A DNA stretch of 64,000 bases from Hesseltinella vesiculosa (Eukaryota; Mucoromycota; Mucoromycetes; Mucorales; Cunninghamellaceae), in assembly GCA_002104935.1 (NCBI GenBank), contig MCGT01000016.1:1-64000 (forward strand), in the 5' to 3' direction. The notes below the pieces were generated by a model. That model saw only the letters and a program-made list of their open reading frames with translations, had not been told where the DNA came from and did no database searches. Positions within the stretch are counted from its first letter, which is position 1; the number at the start of each line of letters is the position of its first letter. Position numbers and translations under genes: made by a program. Of the stretch, positions 1 to 10,740 are shown one piece after another.

Positions 1-1
1 A

Positions 2-166
2 CACCCACGTGGTCCATTCCAACCTTCCCGCCAACAAGGAAACGGCTGGACCTGTCACAACTGCGGCGATCCCAACCATTTTGTGCGCAACTGCCCATTC
101 CCCCGTCAAAACCGTGGTGATCCTTACCAACAACATCAAGGTCCGGGAAAAGACCAGGGACAATAG
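2..166 (+). pseudogene. gag C-terminal end with CCHC zinc knuckle (partial)
   Basis: Frame 2 from the window start encodes a CX2CX4HX4C knuckle (CHNCGDPNHFVRNC, bases 53-94). It is followed by a basic/Gln-rich tail and a stop at 164-166. Such knuckles bind the element's RNA in nucleocapsid. The start lies outside the window. The next coding piece (protease) opens in another frame at about 249, after a short stretch with A8-A9 runs, so a frameshift or decay separates gag from pol. Confidence 0.8.
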
Positions 167-248
167 ACCAAGGGATACCTATTGTCCTACAACCCCCAAC
201 TATCCCGATAAGAACGACGGATGATCGTGACAAAAAAAAAATAAATAG

Positions 249-1562
249 CGAAAAAAAAACGATGACGACGCTTACACTTCCCAAAATTTCCTTAGTGAGA
301 CGCAAATACGCGCAATACAAGGTGTGAAGGTGTACAATGCAAAACATAGGAAGCGACGAGGACACACTGACGCCACAGGCAAGTTGGTGATCAAGGACGT
401 GCCGCCTACCCCTGATGGGAAACCGAAACAAAGAGGTCCTCTCCGTCGTCTACAGGTGGATGTGCCCCCAGTTGACATTTGGAATGTGATGCAAAATACG
501 ACGGCTGGACCAGGTGGTGTATCCCTCGCGCAGATCCTCGCCAGAGACAAAAAACTGGCGAAAGACGTGGTGGATGGTATCCGTTACTGCCATGGTCGAA
601 ACGCCAAACGCCCTGTGATGCCCGCTGCGATAACTGACACAGGTGCTGCTCCTTCACCGTTCAAGGCCAACCCTACCCGCATTAACGTCGCTGTAGCCGT
701 AGAAGACGTAGACGATGACTCTTTTGACGATGATTCAGTTTTTGATGAAGACGGTGACGCTGAATACTCTGAAGTGGAAAGTGACGTGGAAGAATCGTGG
801 AACAATTTCCCTAAAGACGATGACTATGAAGACGTATTGAGTATAGCAGACGGGAAGGAGATGAAAAAACTATTGCCGTTCTCTGTCCCTGTTACGATCC
901 TTGGTAAACCACTACAAGCCGTGGTAGACACTGGTGCAGCACTTTCCGTTATCAGTTCCGCGCTAGTGCATCGTCTTGGACTGGTGGTGGATGGCGACAT
1001 GAACTTCACCGTGGAGAATTTGGACCAGTCGACAACAAAACCGGGTGGTCTCTGCCATGGGGTCCCCATCGAAGTGGCTGGTTACAAACGCCCTGATAAC
1101 ATGATTGTACAAGACCGCAACGATGACCTATTACTATTGGGTATGCCATGGTTACAACGCTATGAAGCTACGCCATTACCTGCCACCTTGGAACTCAAGT
1201 TGCCAGTATGTAAGGAACCTGAACAAAACTTACTGATAAGAGGTTGCGTTTGTGAAAATGATCCTGCAGTGCTATCGCGCATATATCATATCGCTACTCC
1301 AAGCTCGACTCCCGAAGTTGGTAGTATTAAGGACATACTGTATTGGGGCAGTGGGGATGGAGTCGAAGTCGACAAAACAATCGGGATGGAAGTTGGCAGT
1401 GGGGATGGATCAACGAAAGAAAAAGTTGAAAAAAAAAAAACAATTGGGACCGACGGATCTGAGGGCGCAATTATCAAGTCCGACAACCAGGCTGTCCATG
1501 ATCTAGTGACCCGATACCTAGCATGTTTCGTCGAACAAACTGGTCCCGGTTTTAGTGACTGA
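249..1562 (+). pseudogene. retrotransposon pol fragment: aspartic protease
   Basis: This frame-3 reading is open from just after the stop at 246-248 and has no convincing ATG of its own (an alternative GTG is at 324). A retropepsin-like active site is present: VVDTGAALSVIS near base 920-955, followed by a hydrophobic segment ending DDLLLLGMPWL, as in Ty3 proteases. A long acidic stretch (about bases 700-840) precedes it. It ends at a TGA at 1560-1562; the sequence that should continue towards RT is found in frame 2 (about 1571-1680). It contains an A11 run inside the reading. It is a decayed part of pol rather than a host gene. Confidence 0.75.
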
Positions 1563-1683
1563 TTTTCTGCCATACCATTATGGTTAACGAAGATAGGCCT
1601 ATCGCAGGGAAGCCGTACAGATTGACCTGGGAACAAGACGACGTGCTCAAGAGCACGCTGAATGATTTGTTGGCAGAAAATTA

Positions 1684-2911
1684 ATCCAGCCTTCCCAAGG
1701 ACTGTATGCAGCCCCTGTAATTTTTGTAGCGAAGAAGACAGGAGACCTCAGAATGTGCGTGGACTACAGGAAGCTGAACGCGGTGACGGTCAAGGACTCC
1801 TTTCCTTTACCCCACATCGACGACATTATCGATGCTCTAGGAGATGCGTGTATATTTTCGACGCTGGACGCAGCATCTGGTTTCTGGCAAGTTCCGATGG
1901 ACGCTGACTCAATTCCGCTGACAGGATTTACAACTAAATATGGAACCTATGAATTCCTGGTGATGCCTTTTGGGTTAACAAATGCCCCCTCCACTTTTCA
2001 AAGGGTGATGTCGCAAATTTTGGGAACCGCCATTGGATCTTTTGCCTACGTGTTTGTCGATGATATTATTGTTTACTCCCAAACGGAAAAGGAACACCTA
2101 GGACACCTTCAATTCATTTTCGAACGATGCACTGAAGCAGGATTGAAATTGAAGTTGGCAAAGTGTGAATTTGGAAAACAAAGCGTAGAATATCTTGGCC
2201 ATGTGGTCGGCAAAAAAGGGTTGTCTCCACACCCCCGCAACTTGGCTAAAATCATAGAGTTGCCAGCTCCGGTGAACAAGGATGGGGTAAGATCACTTTT
2301 GGGAATGACTGGATATTACCGTAGGTTTGTAAACGACTATGCGCGGAAACTCCGCCCTATATCTCAACTACTCAAGGAATCCATACCGTTTGCCTGGGGC
2401 CCTGAACAACAAGGTGCTTTCGAAATGATCAAAGTTACTCTCACAACACCTCCCTTGCTGGCCTTCCCATCACGTGGTGCTGTTCAAATATTAACTACTG
2501 ATGCTAGTGGCGTTGGTCTAGGTGCAATTCTGTCTCAATCTCCCGACGGTTCAGCCAACGCTGACGAACGAGTGATCGCCTATGCATCTCGAACGTTGAA
2601 GGATACCGAAAGTCGATACGCCCCTACTCATCTGGAAGCTTTGGCCATTATCTGGGCCACTAATCATTTTCGTCACTATCTACTGGGTCGCCACTTTATT
2701 TTGTTCACGGATCACGCTGCGTTGGTGTATATCCTTAACAACCCAAATCCAAATTCCAAGCTTCTTCGATGGTCAGCCGCTCTTATGGAAATGGATTATG
2801 AAGTGAGGTACCGCCCTGGATCGGCCAACCCCGCAGACTGCCTTTCTCGCCTGGTGACGGCCAGTGATGATGATTCCGCAATGGCGACTACCCGTTCTTC
2901 TCCCCCTGCTA

Positions 2912-2916
<5 letters not shown>
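1684..2916 (+). pseudogene. retrotransposon reverse transcriptase plus RNase H
   Basis: Frame 1 carries RT hallmarks: MCVDYRKLNAVTVKDSFPLP from 1753, the catalytic YVFVDDIIVYS box near 2050, and LGHVVGKKGL. An RNase H follows, with TTDASGVGLGAIL, a HLEALAIIW motif and FTDHAALVYIL. It ends in TAA at 2914-2916. The N-terminal part of RT (TWEQDDVLK, about 1626-1680) is in frame 2, so about one base has been lost near 1680 and the enzyme is broken there. The stop codon is followed at once by a 47-base A run, which is odd for pol, because integrase normally continues in frame. Confidence 0.85.
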
Positions 2917-2963
<47 letters not shown>

Positions 2964-2976
2964 AAAATTTTGGTTG

Positions 2977-3017
<41 letters not shown>
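2915..3017. repeat. two long poly(A) tracts (A47 and A41) between RNase H and integrase
   Basis: An uninterrupted A run covers 2915-2961. A 15-base spacer follows, and a second A run covers 2977-3017. They sit directly after the RNase H stop codon. They are the longest homopolymers in the window and are far longer than the usual 8-20 nt intronic runs. They could be slippage-expanded, or the mark of a poly(A)-tailed insertion. Confidence 0.95.
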
Positions 3018-3019
<2 letters not shown>

Positions 3020-3312
3020 GTTACCTTATTCTATAATTAGCTTAGACTTCATATGTACTTTTCCCTTCTCCCCTTTTTACCCTCAGTTGCTGTCCTGTTA
3101 CTACCCTAGTAGTTCTAGTTTTTATTTTACGCACTATCCCTCTAGTTAGATATATCATACTGAACCTCAATCTCAATAAGTTACTGTAGATCCTTTCCCC
3201 GCCCCGTTTGTATTTTTTTTCTTTCTTCTTCTTTCCCTTTTTCTTTTTCTCTCTCTTCCTTCTCCCTTGCTCCCTCTCTTTTTCTGCTATACTTTTCCCT
3301 TTTGTCATCATC

Positions 3313-4671
3313 ATGGATCCCGCACGATACTTGGCCATAATCAACTATCTCGACACTCGCTCTTACCCGATCGGCTGCACCACGCGCAAGGAACGTAGGA
3401 AGGTGGCTGCATGGGCCAGGAAACTGATGATATACGAAGGCAGGTTGTTTCGGAGAAGCCCGGATGGTCAACCTACTCAGGAAGTGCTACACGCAGGCAA
3501 TGCCGCTGCAATCATACAAAATGTTCACCAAGAAGGTCATTTCGGCCTAGTAAATACCTGGCGAAGGCTGCGCCTCTACTACGATGGATACCAACTGTAC
3601 GATCTCACCAAGGCCGTCGTCAAAAGCTGTCAAATTTGTCAAGTAAGAGCCAGACGCCGTTTTGTACGGCAGGAACCTGCAAGACCCATCATGACACCCC
3701 AGCACCCCTTCTATTTGGTCGGCTTGGACGCCGTTGGCCCGATTGTCAAGTCAAAAAAAGGGAATTCATATTTACTGGTTGCTGTCGACCACTTGACTCG
3801 TTGGCCAGTCGTTGCTGCAGTGCCGAATATTAATGAAATCACCACTGCTGAATTCCTCATGACCTGCGTCGTTCAGGATTTTGGAGTGCCTCGCTACTTG
3901 TTGACCGATCGCGGTTCAAACTTCAAGTCCTGTTACGTTGAACATCTTCTGTCTAGGCTCGGCTGTCGTCACCTTACAACTACTGCATTTCGCCCTCAAA
4001 GCAACGGTTTAGTCGAACGGGCAAACCAGACACTTGTGAATGCCCTGGCTAAGATGGTACAAACACGAGGAGCCCAACTAGATTGGGATTGTTGCTTACC
4101 GGAGGTATTGCTTGCCATGAGGACGATGACTAACTCCGCCACTGGGTATTCTCCGGCAATGCTTTTATATGGTTACAATCTCCGCTCTCCTGCCGTGTGG
4201 GCACCACCCCGTCAAGATTATGTGGAAGGTGATCTACAAGGCCAAGTAAATGAACGAATCCAACAAGTGGTGGGCACGTTGGAAGAATTGCGACAGGAAG
4301 CCCGTGCAAAGTCCGATGCCCATAAAGTCAAGGCCAAAACTCGCTACGATGCAACGGCGCATCCACAAAAACAATTTGTAGTCGGATCGCTTGTATTGAT
4401 GCTCGAACGTTACCATGAGAAGCACGACAAATTTCACCGCCGTTGGGTTGGCCCCTTTGTTGTCCACAAGGTTTATCCAAATGGTACCTATAAATTAGTG
4501 GGCAAGGATGGCCGGCGTACCGAGGGTCCAGTGAACGGTGACGCACTTAAACAATACTATGATCACAGAAGGATGATTCCCCAAATCACAACTGCCGGTG
4601 AACGTGTGGAGCGTTACTTGGAACAACGACGACGCGAAGACGCTTCCGACTTCCTACCCCTACTCCAATAA
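3313..4671 (+). CDS. Ty3/gypsy integrase, separate intact ORF
   Basis: The ORF has 452 residues from the ATG at 3313 (MDPARYLAII). It carries an H2C2 zinc domain (VHQEGHFG then CQICQ, bases 3523-3645). The integrase core shows all three acidic residues: GLDAVGP, LTDRGSNF and NGLVERANQ. A GPF/Y-type C-terminal module follows (RWVGPFVVHKV, NGTYKL). Length and domains are complete, with no frameshift. The open frame begins upstream at 3208, but that part translates a pyrimidine-rich tract and reads mainly F/L/S, so the ATG at 3313 is preferred. The tract (about 3200-3306, C/T only for long stretches) resembles fungal promoters. The ORF may therefore be expressed apart from the rest of pol, or may simply be the best-preserved piece of a dead element. 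Confidence 0.8.
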   Translation: MDPARYLAIINYLDTRSYPIGCTTRKERRKVAAWARKLMIYEGRLFRRSPDGQPTQEVLHAGNAAAIIQNVHQEGHFGLVNTWRRLRLYYDGYQLYDLTKAVVKSCQICQVRARRRFVRQEPARPIMTPQHPFYLVGLDAVGPIVKSKKGNSYLLVAVDHLTRWPVVAAVPNINEITTAEFLMTCVVQDFGVPRYLLTDRGSNFKSCYVEHLLSRLGCRHLTTTAFRPQSNGLVERANQTLVNALAKMVQTRGAQLDWDCCLPEVLLAMRTMTNSATGYSPAMLLYGYNLRSPAVWAPPRQDYVEGDLQGQVNERIQQVVGTLEELRQEARAKSDAHKVKAKTRYDATAHPQKQFVVGSLVLMLERYHEKHDKFHRRWVGPFVVHKVYPNGTYKLVGKDGRRTEGPVNGDALKQYYDHRRMIPQITTAGERVERYLEQRRREDASDFLPLLQ

Positions 4672-5064
4672 TGGCAATCCCTTGTCCTCAACCCCGTTAC
4701 AACAAGGCCTTGGTACGCTCTTTTGTGGTATCGCGAAGCTGGTGGGGAGTGATGATAGACCGTAGAAAGGGCCTTGTTGTGAAATCGGCAGTTCGGCGCC
4801 CGATTCGGCCCGAATTGCCGAATAATTGTGATTGGCCATTTTCCTTTTCCCTTTTTTGTTTTTTTCTCTCTCCGCTTCCAATTCTTATTTTATTTTTTGA
4901 CATCTGAACCCTGATTAAACACATCTCTTTTTGACGTTTTGAAGCGGAAGTGAAAGGTCAACAGAAAGAAGGAGAAAACCCGTACTTTTGTTCTATTCCT
5001 GCAGTCCGAAACCCTTTTCCCTATACACCCACACGTGCCGTCATATCAATCTTGTAGCAACAAA
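4672..5064 (+). repeat. retrotransposon 3' flank, possible 3' LTR with hairpin
   Basis: This region follows the integrase stop. A purine-rich stretch (about 4762-4770) could be a polypurine tract, and a TGTTGTG at about 4775 could open an LTR ending near AACA at about 5064, but the partner LTR is outside the window. An 11-of-12 inverted repeat (4785-4796 with 4810-4821, sequence TCGGCAGTTCGG) can form a hairpin. LTR boundaries are inferred only. Confidence 0.35.
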
Positions 5065-5419
5065 ATGACTAATTCGACAATAAAACGTGATTTACGGGCG
5101 CCGACGGGCCGATTGCTTATCCGGGTTTTCTGGCCAATGATAGCTGGTCGAGAATGGGTAAGTTTAGTGAGTCGTGGCGTGAATGGCTGAAATTTTGTAA
5201 GACAGATTGGCCGACATGCGTTTTTTTTTTTCCAAGAGCTCCTCCTGGTAATCCTGCAGGTGCAGCAGAACACATCCGAGATATACTTGACAGCCTGCAC
5301 CAACTTCCTGTAAAACAACAGCGCTAAGTTAAATATATTTATTAGTATCAGCGTCATTTTTTTTTTATTTTCTGCAGCAGTATGTCAACAGTTTCCCTGA
5401 GACAACGAAACCAGTATAA
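5065..5419 (+). CDS. possible small spliced gene, unknown
   Basis: An ATG at 5065 opens a 31-codon exon (MTNSTIKRDLRAP to MIAGREW) ending at a good GTAAGT donor (5158). Downstream coding-like segments lie at about 5231-5310 (APPGNPAGAAEH in one frame) and 5380-5419 (QQYVNSFPETTKPV). They are joined by a plausible GTAAAA...TGCAG intron. I could not find one splice pattern that keeps frame across the T11 run at 5221-5231, so the model is unsettled. It lies directly after the retrotransposon and 130 bp from the 3' end of TRM9 on the other strand. No family was recognised. Confidence 0.3.
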
Positions 5420-5550
5420 ATGGGATACTCTGACAGCAGGCCTAAAAAAAAGGGAGGAGGGGGTCTGTTGACATTTCATTTGAACATTTTTTTTTTTTAT
5501 TTACAAAGCATGCTAAATGAATGTGAATGAGAGGACGCGGGAATTTCCAG

Positions 5551-6598
5551 CTAATTTTTAGTGGCAATGACATAGTGATTATCTCTATCGTAGCCGGATG
5601 TTTGAATGGTGACGCCACTGGTTTCAGTAAACAGAGTGTCCAATTCACCTTGGCGGAACAAGTGGTAGAACCTGTAAATAAATTAATTTTGAAGCATTGA
5701 CGTCAGGTCACTTTTTTCCCTATCACACTGCTGTCCTGCATCGACGCCCGCGCCTTCCTCATCCTCACCTGTTGTACACCTTGGAAGATGCTTCGGCTTC
5801 TTCAGCATTGTCGGCGTCCTTCTTCTTGGAGAGCACCCAAGGCACAAACACGTCCTGTTCGTCTGGCTTGAAGTTGCGTTTCGTGAATTTGGTTTGCTCC
5901 AGCGCCCAAACAAACACCAGCAATTTGCCTCCAGGCTTGACAATCCGGAGCATCTCCTACAAGTTGGGGGGAATGAGATCTAGATTGATGTTGCCCGTGC
6001 CAACACAGCTTATTGTCGTCTTACCTGAATGGCTTGTTGACGGCGTTCCCTTGTTGAGAAATGATGGATGACAGCGATAGAAATGGCAAAATCCTGAGGG
6101 AAAGCAAAGAATGAACGGGTGCCGATCTCGTTCCATCACCTTAGGCACTTACACAGGCATTATCTCGGTAGGGCAGGGACAATCCATCGGCAACCAGCCC
6201 TTCCAGGCCACGTTCTTGAACAATGGAAATCAAATTGGAGCTCCTTCAGGAAAGAAAAATGAGTGGTCCAGGTAATTTTTTTTTTTTTTGATCATGCTAC
6301 CTATCAGATCCAGACATGTACACCTGGGGATTCACCATCATATACTTGCCATTGCCACAACCAACATCGGCACCAAGACTTCCAATGGGTAACTCGTTTA
6401 AGAAGTTTTCGACCACAGGCCAAGGCTAAAAGGGAATCGGCGTCAACGATCGAAACGGTTTTGTTGGCTACTTACTTTGTATCGGGTATCGCTGAAATGC
6501 GTTGCAATCGTCTCATACACTTCATGGACATGTTGTTCTTCATATTGATGTTCATTCTCTGTGGGGGTCTCCACAGCCACAGGTTGAGGCTTCGACAT
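5551..6598 (-). CDS. TRM9: tRNA (uridine wobble) carboxymethyl-methyltransferase Trm9-like
   Basis: It comprises six exons: 6476-6598, 6301-6425, 6153-6243, 6025-6093, 5769-5956 and 5551-5671, giving 238 residues. The protein is a class I SAM methyltransferase that finishes mcm5U at the wobble base of some tRNAs (with Trm112 in yeast, by family knowledge). The N-terminus has HEVYETIATHFSDTRYK. The SAM-binding motif I reads GADVGCGNGKY, followed by VADGLSLPYRDNACDFAIS and AVIHHFSTRERRQQAI. The family-specific end is LLVFVWALEQ, then DEQDVFVPW, then FYHLFRQGELD. The start is set by the ATG at 6598 in front of the conserved region. Length is slightly below yeast Trm9. Fungal Trm9 lacks the AlkB domain of animal ALKBH8, and none is seen here. 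Confidence 0.92.
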
Positions 6599-6876
6599 GA
6601 AAAAAAAAAAAATTGGGAAGAGAAAGAAAAAGAGGAAGACAGCCAGGGCGTTTTATTTTTTTTATTTTGTTTTTTTTTTTTTTGGTCTCTTCACCGCAAT
6701 CTTGCACAAAAATCATTTATTTCTATAGAATATAATTACGTGGCGTGGTGGAATAAATACATGGTTTAAGGCATGCTGCCGTTGGTGATACAGTTGAGCA
6801 GATCCGTACAAGAAGAAGAGAACGGCGACAGACGAGGTGAAAGAAAGGTGTGTGGCGAGAGGGAGTATTCAGGATA

Positions 6877-7134
6877 TCATGACGATGAAGCGTCGCTTTG
6901 AGTGTTGTGTTGGTGCTTTTCTTCCAACTTTTTGACCCGCTCACGATCTTCAGGCAGCACCCAGGTGCCATGGGTGTCGCTGGAAGCAAATGAAAAGGTG
7001 AGCTGTAGGCATGGTGGCCGATGTCTCATTGCTTACTGTTCATATTCCCTTAGCAGTGGTTGGAATACGTAATAACCAGTGCCAACACCAACGCCAATCG
7101 CTAGTAAAATAGGACCTACTCGCTGCAAACTCAT
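6877..7134 (-). CDS. small single-pass membrane protein, unknown
   Basis: Two exons (7037-7134 and 6877-6979, intron of 57 nt with GTAAGC...CCAG) encode 66 residues. The N-terminal half is a hydrophobic segment (LLAIGVGVGTGYYVF, residues about 9-24) followed by QPLLREYE. The second exon gives GTWVLPEDRERVKKLEEKH, a charged helix. This is the look of a short mitochondrial or ER membrane protein with a cytosolic or matrix tail, but I do not recognise the family. The clean splice junctions and exact frame support a real gene. It is divergent from the ORF at 7365, sharing a T-rich 230-bp promoter. Confidence 0.6.
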
Positions 7135-7364
7135 TTCAGTGTTTTGAAAGAAAAAAAAAAAAAAGCTTGGACAGTCTTTGATGGTATTTTTTATTTCTCC
7201 GCTCAATGGCTAATTTTGGCAGACGGCCAGCAAACGCATGAAACCTTTCGTTTCTCCTAGGATAGAAAAGTAAAAAACGCTCGCTCGCCTTTTTTTTTTT
7301 TTCTTCTATTTTCTTGCATCTCTCTCTTTTTTTTTTTTTTTTTTTACTACCCTGTGATTTCACG

Positions 7365-7604
7365 ATGACGGAGCCTAACACAAACGATGGCAATGAACAG
7401 AGCAAGAACACTCATTCGTCACTGCCTCCAGAAGTGGCTGTCTTTGACCCACTGCAAACAACCAGCCAGCCTACCTCCACCACCACTGCTGAGGAAGACC
7501 TAGGTTTTACTTTTTCCCGCCAAACTGGACCCCTCCAAGGTGGCACCCGAGCTGGCGAGTCTCTGCCTTCAGATCAAACACATAATCAAGACACGTCAGC
7601 GTAA
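7365..7604 (+). CDS. small hypothetical protein
   Basis: The ATG at 7365 follows a CT-rich tract and opens 79 codons (MTEPNTNDGNEQ...). The product is rich in Thr, Gln and Ser, with no domain seen. An alternative reading is possible: GTGGCT at 7433 as donor and CCTAG (7498-7502) as acceptor would switch to a frame with a more helical, basic sequence (VLLFPAKLDPSK, SLCLQIKHIIKTRQRNQ). That frame has strong GC at third positions but no clean stop before the opposite-strand transporter. Which version is real cannot be decided by eye. Confidence 0.45.
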   Translation: MTEPNTNDGNEQSKNTHSSLPPEVAVFDPLQTTSQPTSTTTAEEDLGFTFSRQTGPLQGGTRAGESLPSDQTHNQDTSA

Positions 7605-7679
7605 CCAGTTGGCAAGAAGTAGAATAAAAAAAAATCGGCAACGAATTGTATTACAAAAAAAGGAGGTCTTGGAAATGAT

Positions 7680-9478
7680 CTACACTTTTGCCCAAGGACG
7701 CCGATCCAGTCTAAATTTGAGCATAATTAAAAATACAGCGCCAACAAGGTAGCAAACACCAGAGAACATTTTGTAACTAAAAAACGGGTTGGTTGCACCC
7801 ACAGCCTGTTCAACCCATGAGGAGAAGTTGGGACCTAATCCAAACGCAGAGACAATGAGCTTTCGGGATCTCTCCAGTTTTTTTTTTTTTTTTTTCATTC
7901 TCTGTTGGGCTACCTAGTCCAGAGATGATGTTGGTCAACAACAGGATGGAAAGAGCACTTGGGAACCGATCCAAGCCAACCAATTGCACAGTGATCGTCG
8001 ACAGCAAGGCAAAATAGGAAGCGCATGTCAAACCAAACACCACCTGAATAAAAATAATGAGCGCCATCGTGTTTCCTGCACTCCCTCCCCACCACTTACC
8101 GCAAAGGCCATGAGTGTAGCATAATTAAAGGCAAATGTCCAGATCAGAAGACTCGATAATCCACCCAGGATGGTGAACGTGATGTTGGTGTTGACTTTGC
8201 CGCAGCGATCGGCAATAAAACCAATGATGATGCGGCCAAAGAAGTTGCAGCCGCTGATCACAGCAATGAGAGCCGAACCTTGCTTTGCAGAAAGGCCCAC
8301 ATAAGTTGCATAGGCCTAAGAGAGATGGTCAGTACTTTGCGCTCACTAGCTTCGACCACCGGCTCCTTACAGGTAAGAAGAAAAACGGCTCAAAATAGCC
8401 CAACAAGGCGATCATTGAGCCCATGCAATACAAGAGATAGTTGGCGTCCTTCAGCACCTGCAGATGGAAGATGTCTGTGAGGCGTTTCCGTTTGCGCTCC
8501 TTGGGTGGGTTTTTTTCTTTGATCAACAGCACCGCAATGGTATCCATGCCCAAGACCATGAAGCCCAAGATACGATAGGTCCAAGCTGGGCCGAGGGATG
8601 CGTTGATCGACTCCATCATCAATGGCATGATGACGCCGCCGGCTCCAGATCCACTGGCTAGAGAAAATAAGTAAATAGGTGAGGTGTTGTCGCAAGTCGT
8701 GTCCATCTTACAGAGAAGGCCAAGGGCCAACGCACGATGTTTTCTGAACCAGGCAGGTGCCACAGCCATCACAACGCAAAAGGTAATACTTGCCCCACTT
8801 CCAAAAATGATACCTTGGCAGATGATCAGTTGCCATGGCTCCTTTGCCCAGCCGCTGATGATCAGGCCAGCCACCTTGAGCACCACACCGACAATCAACG
8901 TCGCTCGATAGCCCACCACAGACGTCAGGATCTGCGCTGGCGCACCCATCAGGTTGAAGAAGATCGAAAGCACCGTGCCAACAAATGGAAGCAGTGTTGC
9001 TGCATTGGATAAATTGTGAAAGTCGTGCTGCGCGTAATAATCCTGCATCACCCCTATAGAAACCAAAATGATTTAAGAACGTCCATCGTCCACCCATTGC
9101 AGGTGATAAATTAGTGCAATCATTTACCCCTGATAGTCCAGTAATGATAAAAAAAAAGGTGAGATGGGACGAGAAGACGCGTTTGTGAGTGGTTGGTTTA
9201 CCAAGACTGACCAACACCCATCGAAGTTATTTGACAAAACCAGGAACCAAGAATAACCAGCCAGCCATAGCCACCTTCCTCAAAACCGTCGTCTACGTCA
9301 ACAGGAGTCTCGTCTACATAAAAAATAAATGTGTTATTAGTAAGAGTAAATCGTGCCTGTGAGTCTCTTTGCACAATATCTTTCTACCTTTGGGTGAGAG
9401 GGTGTCTTCTTGAAAGGTCTGATCTGCTGTCGTTGACGTTGATGATCGATCAGGATCATCGCACTGGGCTTTTTCCAT
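7680..9478 (-). CDS. MFS transporter, monocarboxylate-porter type (paralog 1)
   Basis: Exons are 9388-9478, 9202-9313, a 2-nt exon 9128-9129, 8712-9053, 8371-8657, 8100-8315, 7914-8043 and 7680-7834 (444 residues). The family signature EGGYGWLVILG opens transmembrane segment 1. About twelve hydrophobic segments follow, with a charged central loop (KNPPKERKRKRL). This suits the fungal monocarboxylate-porter family (MFS, plasma membrane, proton-coupled organic acid or similar substrate); the substrate is not predictable. The closest relative in the window is the gene at 23941, with exons of identical length (342, 130 and 155 nt, and 503 = 287+216). Without the GG micro-exon the frame fails. The N-terminal tail (30-40 residues) is acidic and poorly conserved. 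Confidence 0.88.
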
Positions 9479-9580
9479 TTGAATGCCTCTTTTATGCTGC
9501 CTTTTTGGTGGGTATTAAAAAACGATTAGTGGCGAGGAAGCAGTATGCAAGATTGTTCCAATGCAGCAATGGATCAAGAT

Positions 9581-9613
<33 letters not shown>

Positions 9614-10251
9614 AAAAAGGAGACAAGTGACAAAAAAAAAGGGCAAGGGCGGTAGCTGAAAAATTGTGTGGTGAGCTCCGAAATCGGGGGAAAGTAGGGC
9701 TCTTCTGCCACCTGGGTCCCTTTTGAGTTTGTGCGTTTGTGCGATCCTTCACTGGTAATGTGTTTGATGGCAGTGTCACCATGAAATCAGTTACGTTGTT
9801 TATGGTGTGACCCACACTTGAAGCTGCTACCCCAGCTTTTGTGCTCAAGAGTCATGTTTTTTTGCACGCATCCATAAAAGGACGTGATCCTGCAGAGAAT
9901 CCCTGGACACGACTGTTGCACAGGGCTTGCCATTTTCGAATAGCAAAAAAAAAAAAAAAAAAAAAAAAGCGAGAGGGGACGGCTCTTCCTTTTCAATGGA
10001 TACCGGGTTTCCCCCGTTGGTGAGTTCCAGGTATTTCTTGGGCTGTGAATATATATTTTGGACGGATAAACCAACCAGACGACGACTTGCTTCATTATTT
10101 TCAGGTGCGTGCGTGTTTGCCAGCCTTCCATCCCTTCCCTCTGGTGCATGGGGTGCTGCAATTTTTAGGCAAGACCTTTTCTTACCATTTAGTACTGGTG
10201 TGCAAAATTCGGGGTGAATTTATATAGAGAAATGTTGCGTTGTGGACTTTG

Positions 10252-10490
10252 GTCAGATCACCTGGGGGTCCCCTGGTGAAAAAGGCTGATTTTTCTTTTT
10301 TTTAGCAGGAGAATTGCAAGTGGCAAATCGAACCTGATCAAAAGCTAGCTGGGCTACACCAATCGACCTGTTTTTTTCATTATTATCATCCTTCATGCAT
10401 CTACACACTTGTGCAAAATTTCACTTTGATCCAACCACTCAAAAGTGATTCAATGGTTGCTTTTTTCAATATATTTTTTTTTTTTGAGGT
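10252..10490 (+). repeat. dispersed repeat family R1, copy A
   Basis: It begins with GATCACCTGGGGGTCCCCTGG and GCTGATTTTT, and ends with GTGCAAAATTTCACTTTGATCC, CACTCAAAAGTGATTCAATGG and a T-rich tail. Related copies lie at 10741-10885 (inverted), 12325-12482, 26052-26296 and, more diverged, 40335-40566. There is no coding capacity. The size and T-rich end suit a short non-autonomous element (MITE- or SINE-like), but ends and target duplications were not established. Confidence 0.7.
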
Positions 10491-10740
10491 CTCAATATAA
10501 AAAAAAAATATATTAGACATTCAGTCTCCGCGCACTGTGTTTTCGATTCCTGGCGGTGTTCGCAGGGCAATGGGTTACCAGCCATCGATCAAGCTCATAT
10601 GATACAGTCTTTCCTCAAATCGGGACTTTGGATATTTAGTAGTTTTTTTTTTTTTTTGGAGAAGGTTAGACACCAGAACTTTGATTTGGTTTGGAATTGT
10701 CGTGCGTAGGCTGACAATCCGATTTTTTTTGTTTTTTGAC

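Larger units (their letters stand above)
1..4671 (+). mobile_element. Ty3/gypsy-type LTR retrotransposon, degenerate, 5' part outside window
   Basis: The order is gag zinc knuckle, aspartic protease, reverse transcriptase, RNase H, integrase, which is the Ty3/gypsy (Metaviridae) order in fungi. The gag, protease and RT parts lie in different frames (2, 3, then 2 to 1). There is a stop between each, so the polyprotein cannot be read through; only the integrase ORF is whole. The 5' LTR, primer-binding site and most of gag lie before base 1. No 3' LTR can be proved because the 5' copy is not visible. Family assignment rests on the motifs; the exact clade is not determined. No chromodomain was seen after the integrase. 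Confidence 0.9.

Noticed and set aside
9..224. 71-codon ORF at the window start
   Set aside because: Out of frame with the gag zinc knuckle, which is encoded in frame 2 of the same bases.
8708..9217. 169-codon minus-strand ORF across exons 2-4 of the MFS gene
   Set aside because: It is out of frame with the transporter; the translation lacks membrane segments and is explained by overlap with the real exons.
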